The translations under genes and the position numbers were made by a program. A DNA stretch of 64,000 nt, taken from positions 2,059,762 to 2,123,761 of the forward strand of contig OZ022346.1 in NCBI GenBank assembly GCA_963989245.1. The letters are read 5' to 3'. The notes under the pieces were generated by a model. That model did no database searches and was not told the DNA's origin. It was given only the letters and a program-made list of their open reading frames with translations. The stretch is from Nansenia antarctica. Lineage: Eukaryota; Chordata; Actinopteri; Argentiniformes; Microstomatidae. This document shows positions 9,390 through 20,237 of the stretch, in pieces. Each line of letters opens with the position of its first letter. Within the stretch, counting starts at the first letter, position 1.

Positions 9390-12325
9390 AGTCAGGGGTC
9401 ACATGGACCAGAGTCAGAGAGACAGGGGTCACATGGAGCAGAGAGTCAGGGGTCACATGGACCAGAGAGACAGGGGTCACATGGAGCAGAGAGACAGGGG
9501 TCACATGGAGCAGAGAGACAGGGGTCACATGGACCAGAGACAGAGAGACAGGGGTCACATGGAGCAGAGAGTCAGGGGTCACATGGAGCAGAGAGACAGG
9601 GGTCACATGGAGCAGAGAGTCAGGGGTCACATGGACCAGAGAGACAGGGGTCACATGGAGCAGAGAGTCAGAGAGACAGGGGTCACATGGAGCAGAGAGA
9701 CAGGGGTCACATGGAGCAGGGAGACAGAGAGACAGGGGTCACATGGACCAGAGAGACAGGGGTCACATGGAGCAGAGAGTCAGAGAGACAGGGGTCACAT
9801 GGACCAGAGAGACAGGGGTCACATGGAGCAGAGAGACAGAGAGACAGGGGTCACATGGAGCAGAGAGACAGAGAGACAGGGGTCACATGGACCAGAGAGA
9901 CAGGGGTCACATGCAGCAGAGAGACAGAGAGTCAGGGGTCACATGGAGCAGAGAGTCAGAGAGTCAGGGGTCACATGGAGCAGAGAGACAGAGAGTCAGG
10001 GGTCACATGGAGCAGAGAGTCAGAGAGACAGGGGTCACATGGAGCAGAGAGACAGAGAGTCAGGGGTCACATGGAGCAGAGAGACAGAGAGACAGGGGTC
10101 ACATGGACCAGAGTCAGAGAGACAGGGGTCACATGGACCAGAGAGACAGGGGTCACATGGAGCAGAGAGACAGAGAGTCAGGGGTCACATGGAGCAGAGA
10201 GACAGGGGTCACATGGAGCAGAGAGACAGGGGTCACATGGACCAGAGAGACAGGGGTCACATGGAGCAGAGAGACAGGGGTCACATGGAGCAGAGAGACA
10301 GAGAGTCAGGGGTCACATGGACCAGAGAGACAGGGGTCACATGGAGCAGAGAGACAGAGAGACAGGGGTCACATGGAGCAGAGAGACAGGGGTCACATGG
10401 AGCAGAGAGACAGGGGTCACATGGAGCAGAGAGACAGGGGTCACATGGACCAGAGAGACAGGGGTCACATGGAGCAGAGAGTCAGAGAGACAGGGGTCAC
10501 ATGGAGCAGAGAGACAGAGAGACAGGGGTCACATGGAGCAGAGAGACAGAGAGACAGGGGTCACATGGACCAGAGAGACAGGGGTCACATGGAGCAGAGA
10601 GACAGAGAGACAGGGGTCACATGCAGCAGAGAGACAGAGAGTCAGGGGTCACATGGACCAGAGAGACAGGGGTCACATGGAGCAGAGAGACAGAGAGACA
10701 GGGGTCACATGCAGCAGAGAGACAGAGAGACAGGGGTCACATGGAGAAGAGAGACAGGGGTCACATGGAGCAGAGAGACAGAGAGTCAGGGGTCACATGG
10801 AGAAGAGAGACAGGGGTCACATGGAGCAGAGAGACAGAGAGACAGGGGTCACATGCAGCAGAGAGACAGAGAGACAGGGGTCACATGGAGAAGAGAGACA
10901 GGGGTCACATGGAGCAGAGAGACAGGGGTCACATGCAGCAGAGAGACAGAGAGACAGGGGTCACATGCAGCAGAGAGTCAGGGGTCACATGGACCAGAGA
11001 GACAGAGAGACAGGGGTCACATGGACCAGAGAGACAGGGGTCACATGGAGCAGAGAGACAGGGGTCACATGCAGCAGAGAGACAGAGAGACAGGGGTCAC
11101 ATGGAGCAGAGAGACAGGGGTCACATGGAGCAGAGAGACAGGGGTCACATGGACCAGAGAGACAGGGGTCACATGGAGCAGAGAGACAGAGAGACAGGGG
11201 TCACATGGAGCAGAGAGACAGGGGTCACATGGAGCAGAGAGACAGGGGTCACATGGAGCAGAGAGTCAGGGGTCACATGGACCAGAGAGACAGGGGTCAC
11301 ATGGAGCAGAGAGACAGGGGTCACATGGAGCAGAGAGACAGGGGTCACATGGAGCAGAGAGACAGGGGTCACATGGAGCAGAGAGACAGGGGTCACATGG
11401 AGCAGAGAGACAGAGAGACAGAGGTCACATGGACCAGAGAGACAGGGGTCACATGCAGCAGAGAGACAGGGGTCACATGGAGCAGAGAGACAGGGGTCAC
11501 ATGGAGCAGAGAGACAGAGAGTCAGGGGTCACATGGAGCAGAGAGACAGGGGTCACATGCAGCAGAGAGACAGAGAGTCAGGGGTCACATGGACCAGAGA
11601 GACAGAGAGACAGGGGTCACATGCAGCAGAGAGACAGGGGTCACATGGAGCAGAGAGACAGAGAGACAGGGGTCACATGCAGCAGAGAGACAGTGAGTCA
11701 GGGGTCACATGCAGCAGAGAGACAGAGAGACAGGGGTCACATGGAGCAGAGAGTCAGAGAGACAGGGGTCACATGGAGCAGAGAGACAGGGGTCACATGC
11801 AGCAGAGAGACAGAGAGACAGGGGTCACATGGAGCAGAGAGACAGGGGTCACATGCAGCAGAGAGACAGAGAGACAGGGGTCACATGGAGCAGAGAGACA
11901 GAGAGACAGGGGTCACATGGACCAGAGAGACAGGGGTCACATGGAGCAGAGAGACAGGGGTCACATGGAGCAGAGAGACAGGGGTCACATGGACCAGAGA
12001 GACAGGGGTCACATGCAGCAGAGAGACAGAGAGACAGGGGTCACATGGAGCAGAGAGACAGAGAGACAGGGGTCACATGGAGCAGAGAGACAGAGAGACA
12101 GGGGTCACATGGAGCAGAGAGACAGAGAGACAGGGGTCACATGGAGCAGAGAGACAGGGGTCACATGGAGCAGGGAGACAGAGAGACAGGGGTCACATGC
12201 AGCAGAGAGTCAGAGAGACAGGGGTCACATGGAGCAGAGAGACAGGGGTCACATGGACCAGAGAGACAGAGAGACAGGGGTCACATGGAGCAGAGAGACA
12301 GAGAGTCAGGGGTCACATGGAGCAG
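9390..12325. repeat. 2.9-kb minisatellite, 24/32-bp units
   Basis: Seen: roughly 110 units of GGGGTCACATGGAGCAGAGA plus GACA. An optional extra 8 bp (GAGAGACA) makes 32-bp units. Variants replace GGAGCA by GGACCA, GCAGCA or GGAGAA, and GACA by GTCA. No unit contains a stop codon in any + frame, so all three + frames stay open for hundreds of codons. The translations are plain repeats (Q-G-S-H-G-A-E, R-G-H-M-E-Q and T-G-V-T-W-S-R). I regard it as non-coding. Confidence 0.97.
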
Positions 12326-12464
12326 TGAAGCGGTCCGATGCCTCTTGGGCGACAACTTCATAAAAGGAACAGCTGGAGAAAACCCATAAACATGCAGACA
12401 CATTCAACATGACCAGAACCCAATCAAACCGATGAGCAGTCCAGCATAAAAGGGAAAAAAAAGC

Positions 12465-12815
12465 CTCCCATGCTTACAACCTCCCCTACCCCTAACCATC
12501 TCCCCCAACCCTGCCACCCCCCCCCCCCCCTGGACACGCATACCACCTCCCCTACCCCTACCCCTACCCTTCTCCCCTAACCCTGCCACCCCCCTCCCCC
12601 CCTGACATGCATACAACCTCCCCTACCCCTAACCATCTCCCCTATCCCTACCACCCCCCCCCCCCCTCCCCGTTCGTTAACTCTGTGTTCGATGTGCCCA
12701 TGTTATCTGTTGCTCGTTGTTTCTGTGTTTTCCATTTATCCCATATTGTCAGCGTCTTTGAGCCTCAGAAAAGCGCTATATAAATATTATTATTATTATT
12801 ATTATTATTATTAAG
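12465..12815 (+). mobile_element. LINE 3' end with triplicated C-terminal codons
   Basis: Three tandem copies (about 68 bp each, 12468-12668) of a unit holding CATGCWTACAACCTCCCCTA, separated by C-rich tracts. The same sequence occurs once in the LINE at 61713-61740 as the last codons of ORF2 (H-A-Y-N-L-P-Y-P). A typical LINE 3' end follows: GTTATCTGTTGCTCGTTG, then GCGTCTTTGAGCCTCAG, GCGCTATATAAAT and an (ATT)n tail ending near 12812. Confidence 0.7.
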
Positions 12816-12944
12816 CTGCTACGGTCCTATGGAGAAGTGGCAGCTCGGTGGATGATGAATTCCCACTGTATGATGACCTGGACAAGACCAACAGGTAACC
12901 CATGGTTACCCCCCCCCGACATCATCAAGTCATAGAAGTTCCTC

Positions 12945-13151
12945 TGGCTTTTTCCTGTGTCCTTCCCCTTTATTACACATTACTTTTTTTTTATGGATTG
13001 GAGTGTTACAATGTCTTTAACTGTGTAGTTTTATTGAGTTAATACTGGTCTGGTCTAAATGTCATGTGAACAGCTGCCATGGAAACATGATGAATAACTT
13101 TTTAATAACTAATAACTTTTTTCATCTGTTGAATACTTATTTCCCCCACTG
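12945..13151. mobile_element. Tc1/mariner-like element, right end
   Basis: Ends GTTGAATACTTATTTCCCCC then ACTG, followed by TA at 13152-13153. Related ends lie near 33294, 47089 and 50637. The internal sequence shares AGCTGTGTAGTTTTA and ATGGATTGGAGTGTTA-like stretches with them. A left end was not found here. Confidence 0.55.
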
Positions 13152-13153
13152 TA

Positions 13154-13799
13154 CACAACTGGCACACGTGAAAATACAATATAAGAACAGTCTTAGAATC
13201 AGTACTGTAATAGAATTGGCTTTTAAAATGTTTTTGGTCACAACCAGTCAACATCATCCTTTTGAACTCACCCCCTTGTATCATCAACAACACGTTTAAC
13301 ATCAGTTTGCACAAAGGGAGACGAGAGCCAATCTTCACTGTTCTACCTTCAAAGCCTCCAAAAGTTGAGATATGTGACACGTTCTAATGCTTTGGTCCTC
13401 ATGTCAGGATCTGATGTAATGTTCAGACTTTTCTTTCGAAAAACGTAAATACATTTCAGCGTTGTTGAAAATCAACGACACATCGCTAGTCAACTAACAC
13501 AGCTTGTTTTGTGAGCCTGCTAACAATGTAAAGTAGTGTTCTAGTTAACTAGGTAGCAGTGGGGATTACTCACTGAATCCAAAACGTTGCAGTAGTCTGG
13601 CTTGACTAGCGAGTTTGTGCTGTGATTCTCAACAACGTTGAACCGTAGTTCCGCGTTACAAAAGAAAAGTCAGAACATTTCGATTTGTTGCCGAAATGCG
13701 GAACGTGTCACATATGACCTTAATAGACCAAACCCCCTTGAGAAGTACCCTTTGAAATCCTTTTTGACTGAGAACACGGCCTTGGAGTACGGACTCCAG
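13154..13799. other. intergenic, nothing recognised
   Basis: No supported gene, RNA or element in this stretch. Short open frames on both strands have no recognisable domains. Confidence 0.4.
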
Positions 13800-13911
13800 G
13801 GTCCTCATTTGACCCGTTGACATTTTATAAATGACTACTTTGACGTGGTTTTCTACATACGACACGGGTAAGATCAAATTTGATCCAAAGTACTTTCTAT
13901 AAATGAGGCCC
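13800..13911 (-). mobile_element. short Harbinger-like MITE (internally deleted)
   Basis: Left end GGTCCTCATT (canonical GGGCCTCATT), right end AATGAGGCCC, flanked on both sides by CAG (13797-13799 and 13912-13914). The right 75 bases, including GACGTGGTTTTCTAC and CGACACGGGTAAGATCAA, match the right end of the larger copy at 26587-27532, so this is a 112-bp deletion derivative of that family. Orientation by convention only. Confidence 0.7.
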
Positions 13912-13914
13912 CAG

Positions 13915-14376
13915 ATGAAAGACACTTGGTGGAGTACAGAACAGGAGTTCACTGATGGGGGTCAAGAGTGATTGGAAGGACGGTCGTTTAGAAGGCAGGA
14001 TTCCATATGTCTCACTGGCTGGAAGCTGAGGGCGTAATCAGAGCGTTCATGTGTAATCAGTGGGTGGTTAGAGCAACGTTCTCCATTTTTCAGGATCAGG
14101 AGTGGATTTAACATGTAATAACTGTGATTGATGTCAGGCATCGTGATTCTAGGATCTGGGATAATAAAAGAGCATCTGGAAAATGTTTGTAGATATCTAT
14201 CCATAAACTTTTACCCAACTTGGGAAAAGTGAACTCTTCACACCGATGCAAATACATCAATCAGACAAGGCTTAAAAGCAACCGAGTTTGTAAACAACTC
14301 CACCATGGTTAAACCGCGTGACGCCAATGGCTATGGGAGCCATCGTTGGTCCCACCAGCCCCCAGCCTCCACCTAC
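13915..14376. other. intergenic, nothing recognised
   Basis: No supported feature seen. Confidence 0.4.
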
Positions 14377-14636
14377 ATGGTTTTTAGCCTACCTATGGGG
14401 GTCTTGTCATGGTTTTTAGTCTACCTATGGAGGTCTTGTCTTGGTTTTTAGTCTACCTATGGAGGTCTTGTCATGGTTTTTAGCCTACCTATGGAGGTCT
14501 TGTCATGGTTTTTAGCCTACCTATGGGGGTCTTGTCATGGTTTTTAGTCTACCTATGGGGGTCTTGTCTTGGTTTTTAGTCTACCTATGGGGGTCTTGTC
14601 ATGGTTTTTAGTCTACCTATGGGGGTCTTGTCTTGG
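14377..14636. repeat. 32-bp minisatellite, about 8 copies
   Basis: Tandem copies of CATGGTTTTTAGYCTACCTA followed by TGGRGGTCTTGT, with sporadic C/T and G/A variants. Confidence 0.95.
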
Positions 14637-14639
14637 GCT

Positions 14640-15783
14640 CCTTGCCATATTGGTTTTGTCTGTTATAAACATCCAGGCAGAGAGCTATACAGAGCTCTAT
14701 GAAGGAGTCGGGGTGGAGAACGGCGAAAGAAAAATGGACGCTTTGAATCAGGATACAGTTCCCACAAATGTTGTTTTAAGGATCGTTATTCTTTGAAATC
14801 CACCATACCATGAGTATCAGTGTAGTGAGCTGCAGGCCTTTGTGTATAAGACATGGATTAGTGCAATAATCCAACCTAAACCTCAACATAAACATACAGA
14901 TGTGTTGAAACCACATTCTCTTTGAAGTTAGCACGGCAATACAGTATTATCTTTGATCATAATTGATCAATCATATTTCCCCCGTATGTCACATATACAT
15001 TAGTCCTACATACAAATCCGAGCTCTAAGTATATTTTGACAGTGTCCTCATTGTCGCCATGTCTGGTCACCGTCTGCTGGTTTTGTTCAAGTCTGCCGTA
15101 ACCCAGCATGCATCTGTGATCACTTTGTGACAAGTGGGCTATGTTCCAGACTGTGGTTGTTGGAGATCTCGACTGGCTCCCTTTTTCAGCTCCATGTGTC
15201 CCCTTGTTGTCAGACGATGCACCCACAGTGTCTGAGTCAGGCCTATCATTAGATTGATTTTTTACAGTACAACATGGCTTTTACTGGAAATGTATCTGGT
15301 ATGTGGGCTAATACCGTTCTCTACAGCTATATCTAATTAGATGGATTTCAAGCAGAAACCTTTGCCCTCCTTACCCTCTCTTGCACATCAACTAAGGTGT
15401 TTGAAAGGAGAAGATGCTTGAGGTTGTATCTTTTTTTCCAATGGAGAAATCGTGACGTTAGAATTACAAGGTTCTATCTCCATTTTTGGTCAAAATCTTG
15501 TTTTTTTACATAATCTGATCCATTAGGTGTTTATTGTGTGGTGTTATTTTTAAAATGTTGAATTTTTTAGTTAGTAATTAATAAAATACAAAGGTTCCAT
15601 CTCACAAAACATAATGGAATGTAAAAACTTTGACGCTCAATATCTCTGAACTGCCCTAAACGGAGATAGAACCTTATCATTCTAAGCTCACGAACTGTCC
15701 ATCACAGGTAGGAGAGATACTATATCGCCATACAAACAATGATAACTATGGTAAGTGGAGTTATGACTGATTTATGACTGATT
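14640..15783. other. intergenic, nothing recognised
   Basis: No gene or clear element identified. AAGGTTCTATCTCC-like phrases recur near 15468, 15592 and 15662 (one inverted), suggesting an old repeat. Confidence 0.4.
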
Positions 15784-15957
15784 TAATGACAATGCTATAA
15801 CGACAAAAGAATTGGACCACATATGGAAACAAGCTAAACGTACGCAGTATTGAAAAAGCCATTAAAAGTGATTGAGAAGCAAACTTTTATAGGACCTATC
15901 ATTCAAACGTGGTTTTCTGTACAGAATGCGTTCCACCTTCACTCACTCTGCCAAACT
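15784..15957 (+). repeat. direct repeat copy A (174 bp), LINE fragment
   Basis: Matches 16301-16474 at a fixed offset of 517 bases, with four mismatches that I could count. Copy B runs on into LINE coding sequence, so copy A is a local duplication of part of that LINE with different sequence downstream. Confidence 0.9.
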
Positions 15958-16300
15958 CCAGTCTCACACACTGTTTTGATGTACTCACACGAGATCAGAA
16001 CTTCACCAAGTAAATGTGTATACACACTGTCTTTCAAAATCGTTTCTCAATCAAATATGACAGTACCCAATTCATACCAGCACTAGAAAAGTGATAGGCC
16101 TATCAGACAAATTGGCATGTCGTGACGTGACGTGAGTGGAAGTTCAAAGGGAGAGAACGCTAACCACAGTGATTCCCACACACTTGTGATTTATAGTGGA
16201 ACTGTGGAGCTGGTTAAAAGTTAAAAGGAGGTTTGGGACGTCTTATTTATATCTTTGTTAAACAATTTACAATTCAATCTAAGACATGAATCAACCGATG

Positions 16301-17335
16301 TAATGACAATGCTATAACGACAAGAGAATTGGACCACATATGGAAACAAGCAAAACGTACGCAGTATTGAAAAAGGCATTAAAAGTGATTGAGCAGCAAA
16401 CTTTTATAGGACCTATCATTCAAACGTGGTTTTCTGTACAGAATGCGTTCCACCTTCACTCACTCTGCCAAACTAACTCTTGTCCAAATCACAATCCTCC
16501 CCATGTTAGACTGTGGGGACGTCGTATATAGGACAGCATGCAAGGGCGCACTCCAAAAGCTGGATGTTCTCTACCACTCTGCTATCCGGTTTGCCACTAA
16601 TGCCCCTTTCAAAACACACCACTGCACTCTATACTCCTCTGTCAACTGGCCATCCCTGCACACCCGACGCAATATCCACTGGCTTATGCTCATCTATAAC
16701 ACCCTCCTTGGTCTGCCCCCCCCCCCCCTACCTGTGTCACTTGACGTCTGCTGCCCACAACACCCGGTCTGCTCACCATATTCTCCTAAAGATTCCCAAA
16801 ACGAACACTGCACAAGGTAAATGTTCATTCAGGGCTGCTGCAGCCAATGACTGGAACAATTGACAGAAATCACTCAAACTTGACACCCTTATTTCGAAAT
16901 CAGCTTTTAAAGGACTCTATCATGGATATTCTCACTGACACATTCAACTGTTTCTCAACCCTCTAGTGCTTTTCCAAACCTTCCCTGTTGGCTGCTTACT
17001 GTCTGTCCAAATTTTTATTAAATTCTGTTAGTGTGCTTTTTGTTGTGACGCTGTCCTTTTAACTTATAACTGATGCTGTGACTGTATGTAAGTGGAGGAG
17101 GTGTTGGAGATGTCTGTATGTTTCTTTTAACTGGTGGTGGAAATGCTTGGATGTGTGCCGCTGTCTGTCATGTGTGTTCTTTGTTTTTAACACATTTCTT
17201 TTCAGCCCCTCCCTCCCCCCAACCCCCCAAGAGGCTTTTGTCTTTTGCCAGGCCGCCAATGTAAATAAGAATGAGCTCTTATTGGCCTGCCTGGTTAGAT
17301 AAAGGTTAAATAAAAAAATAAAAAAAAATAAAAGG
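16301..17335 (+). mobile_element. LINE 3' end, ORF2 C-terminus plus 3' UTR
   Basis: Begins with direct-repeat copy B. At 16472-16720 the reading L-P-M-L-D-C-G-D-V-V-Y-R and L-Y-H-S-A-I-R-F, then N-I-H-W-L-M-L-I-Y, is the conserved C-terminal part of a fish LINE ORF2. Frames are broken afterwards. The 3' UTR has GGCCGCCAATGTAAATAAGA and ends TTAAATAAAAAAATAAA. Partial copies of the same tail lie at 24784-25000 (minus) and 31869-32075 (plus). Confidence 0.8.
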
Positions 17336-17406
17336 GCTATGAAAACACAAATGAGGAGATGTTGGAATCAAGAGAGGGAAATGACACACAGAAATGAACA
17401 TATGGA

Positions 17407-17429
17407 AAGGGGGGGGGGGGGGGGGGGGT
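17407..17429. repeat. poly-G run
   Basis: About 22 consecutive G residues, preceded by AAA. Likely length-variable and hard to sequence. Confidence 0.9.
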
Positions 17430-17749
17430 ACAGTACACTTCTCCCTGTGTAACTGCAAAGCAGAAAGGAAAGACATAAAGAGGGGGGCATATTGTAGAGC
17501 ACCACTAACTTTCTCTCTACAATTGCAGTCCATCTTAATGCAAGGATAATAGTTTATGTAATTTTGGAATCCGCTTGTTAAGTCTGACGTCAAAAGTGAC
17601 GTTTAGCCATTTCCGAGTCCAAACCAAAAATTCTCCGCACCAGCTAGAGTACCTGTGAACTACAGCGGTAGAATGACAGTTTAATCGTTTTTTAGACTCG
17701 GATCTATTCATACAACAAGGGACACGGCACTTTCCTGTTTTCTCCATAT

Positions 17750-17812
17750 TGTCAGGGTATTTGAGCCTCGGAAAAGCGCTATATAAATATAATTAATTAT
17801 TATTATTATTTC
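17750..17812 (+). repeat. retroelement 3' tail
   Basis: TTTGAGCCTCGGAAAAGCGC then TATATAAAT and an ATT-rich tail: the same ending as at 12750-12812. Only the terminal part is present. Confidence 0.6.
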
Positions 17813-17829
17813 GGCATTTCGAAGACAGC

Positions 17830-19468
17830 GCCTCAGCCAACGTTAGACCCGGAAACACGTCACGATTTAACAAGCGGATAAATATCTTTATAGGGTCTCT
17901 GATTAGCATAGGAATCAGTTACGCTGTGTGGATCAGGTTGTCATTCCAAACTGAGCAGATGGAGAGGAACAAAACTGCTCAGGAATGTGACCCTGAGGCC
18001 TGGGGTTGACTCTCACGCTACAAAACTGGTCTATAACCAAGTAAAGTGATCCTTTAATCCTTTAATGGAAGATAATCTATCTGATCTCCATAATTGTATT
18101 TGCAACAATGAATTCAAGTGATACAGAAAAAAAGTGAAATGCCAGAAATGTGTTCATTTTGGTTTTACGACAAAGCATTACGTTTAGTGCAAATCCAGCA
18201 CATTCAATACAGTTTAACTCTTATGTGAAGAATAGTGGAGCTACATCATTATGGGTATGTTTGTCACCGGCAGGGACTGGGGAGTTTGTCAGGATCAAGA
18301 GAAAATGATACAATAATACAATAATGCAGTGGACACTGAATAGTCAGAGGAGAAAGACATGTTATTATTGTTTTATGTTGAGGCAAAACACTTACCGGTA
18401 CTATGCACTTTGGAAAGGAGTTTGTTCAACTGAATTCCTCATCCATTTATACTCAGGGTTACTGTTTAGTATAAACCTTCACCACAGAACTACATTTATT
18501 AAGCATCACACAACAGTCATCCACGTCTAAGTAAACTCCATGTTAACAGTTAGGAAAGAGGAAGGTTGTGAGTTTGATTCCTGTTTAGAGTTTAGCTCCT
18601 CTGCCCCATTGTTTGCTACAATAGAGATGTTTTGAGAGATGAAGTCTTGTGTTGCTTGGCATGCTGGGATGCAAAGCACAGAGGATTAACGAACAGACAT
18701 CTGATTTTGATTGATCCCCTGTGATAAACGTGTAGCTCGTTAGACAAGCCTGGTTTCTTTCTCGTTGACTTTGAGTCTGAGGCCATTAAAATGTTTTATG
18801 CTCTTGTTTACACCCTCCATGCTGCATGCAACCCAGACTCTGCATATCCCCCAGCTTGGCTCAGAGCACTCTCGTCTGCAGCAAGACGGGCCACATGGGG
18901 AGTGCAGCTGCGGAGATCACTGATACAAAGCCAGCCGCTGTTTAGATTTCTCTGTGTGAGAAAAAATGTGAGCTCTGATCCCATGTTTATGTTGAAGTGA
19001 GTCTCCCCCAGACATTCGGTTATCTCTTCCATTGTTGTGACTCTCAAGGCCATGACCTTCAAGGCCAAAGTCTTCAAATTCAATTCATGATATGACATGT
19101 TTTGTAACACAAATGAGCATTTATCACTCTATAATTTGAAGGGGAAAAAAAGTAGAAGGCTTTACAGAATCTCAGACAAAATATAAATGTACTGTACAAC
19201 CGTTTCATTAAGAGCTTTCCTTGCAACCTTTTGGACAACAATATTAGCTCATTATTGTTGCTAATGCTAACGTTTGCTAATGCCATCCCCTGACAACTAA
19301 CCCTTACCTTAACCACTCAAAGTTATTTGCCAAATACTATCTAACTGTCATACAAGTCACGCAAATTCACTTATCTTAGTGTCTTATTCACATATCTTCA
19401 GTTTTTGATGCATCATCCGAAAATGTCTCTAGTGCTTCAACCAGAACACTTACCTGTGCTGTCATGTA
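17830..19468. other. intergenic, nothing recognised
   Basis: No supported gene, RNA gene or element. Open frames on both strands (for example 18808-19110 minus) lack domains and splice context. Confidence 0.4.
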
Positions 19469-19731
19469 CACAGTGCCCTGCTGAAGTAACGGGACAGCGA
19501 ATAATGTTTTCTTCTTTTGGCTCTGTACTCCAAAAGTTTGGATTTGAAAACAAAAAATTACACTGAGGTTAAAGTTAGAGATTCTCAGCTTTTATTTGAG
19601 GAAATGTGGAAATGACATACGTTACACTTAACTTAACACAACAATGTTACAATTAACAAATGTAATGGGACATTGGCTTGACAGGTGTTTCTGATAAATC
19701 AGGTACGTTCCATCAGATCATTTGTGCAGGC

Positions 19732-19955
19732 ATAAGAGATGATCGCAAGGTTGGCAGATTGGCGGTTCGAGCCCCGGCTGGCCACATGTCGAAGTGTCCT
19801 TGGGCAAGACACTGAACCCCAAATTGCTCCCAATGAGCGGGCCGGCGCCTTGCATGGTAGCCATTGGTGTGTGAATGTGTGTGTGAATGGGTGAATGAGA
19901 GGCCGTTGTAAAGCGCTTTGGATAAAGGCGCTACATAAGTGCAGGCCATTGGAGT
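19732..19955 (+). mobile_element. tRNA-derived SINE, 5'-truncated
   Basis: Contains a Pol III B-box-like GCGGTTCGAGCCCC near 19764 and the tail GCGCTTTGGATAAAGGCGC then TACATAAGTGCAG. The A-box end is missing compared with the fuller copy at 40024-40285. The target reads TGCAGGCAT before it and TGCAGGCCAT at its end. Confidence 0.82.
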
Positions 19956-20237
19956 CTGTCAACATGAGGACCACAGAGGTGACAATTCGTCAAGGAAACC
20001 TGATTAGGCTGGAAAACCAGAGGCATAGACAAAACATCAGGCTTGCCAAAACCAACATTTTGGAATATCATTGAAAAGGAAAAAAAAGCTCAGCAAACGG
20101 ACTGTTAGGAAGACTGTTACAGTGGAAGAATGCCCTAACCCTAACCCTCACCATAATTCAGAAAAAACTCAAAACAATTGTCCCACAGATCACGACTCTC
20201 TCCAGGAAGTACACATGAATGTGTCAGAGACTGTCAT

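Noticed and set aside
9252..12389. Open frames of 814-986 codons in all three + frames
   Set aside because: They are a by-product of a tandem repeat whose units contain no stop in any frame. The translations are simple repeats, with no start context, splice sites or domain.
16443..16863. 125- and 116-codon + frames as host genes
   Set aside because: They match the C-terminal layout of a fish LINE ORF2 (L-Y-H-S-A-I-R-F, N-I-H-W-L).
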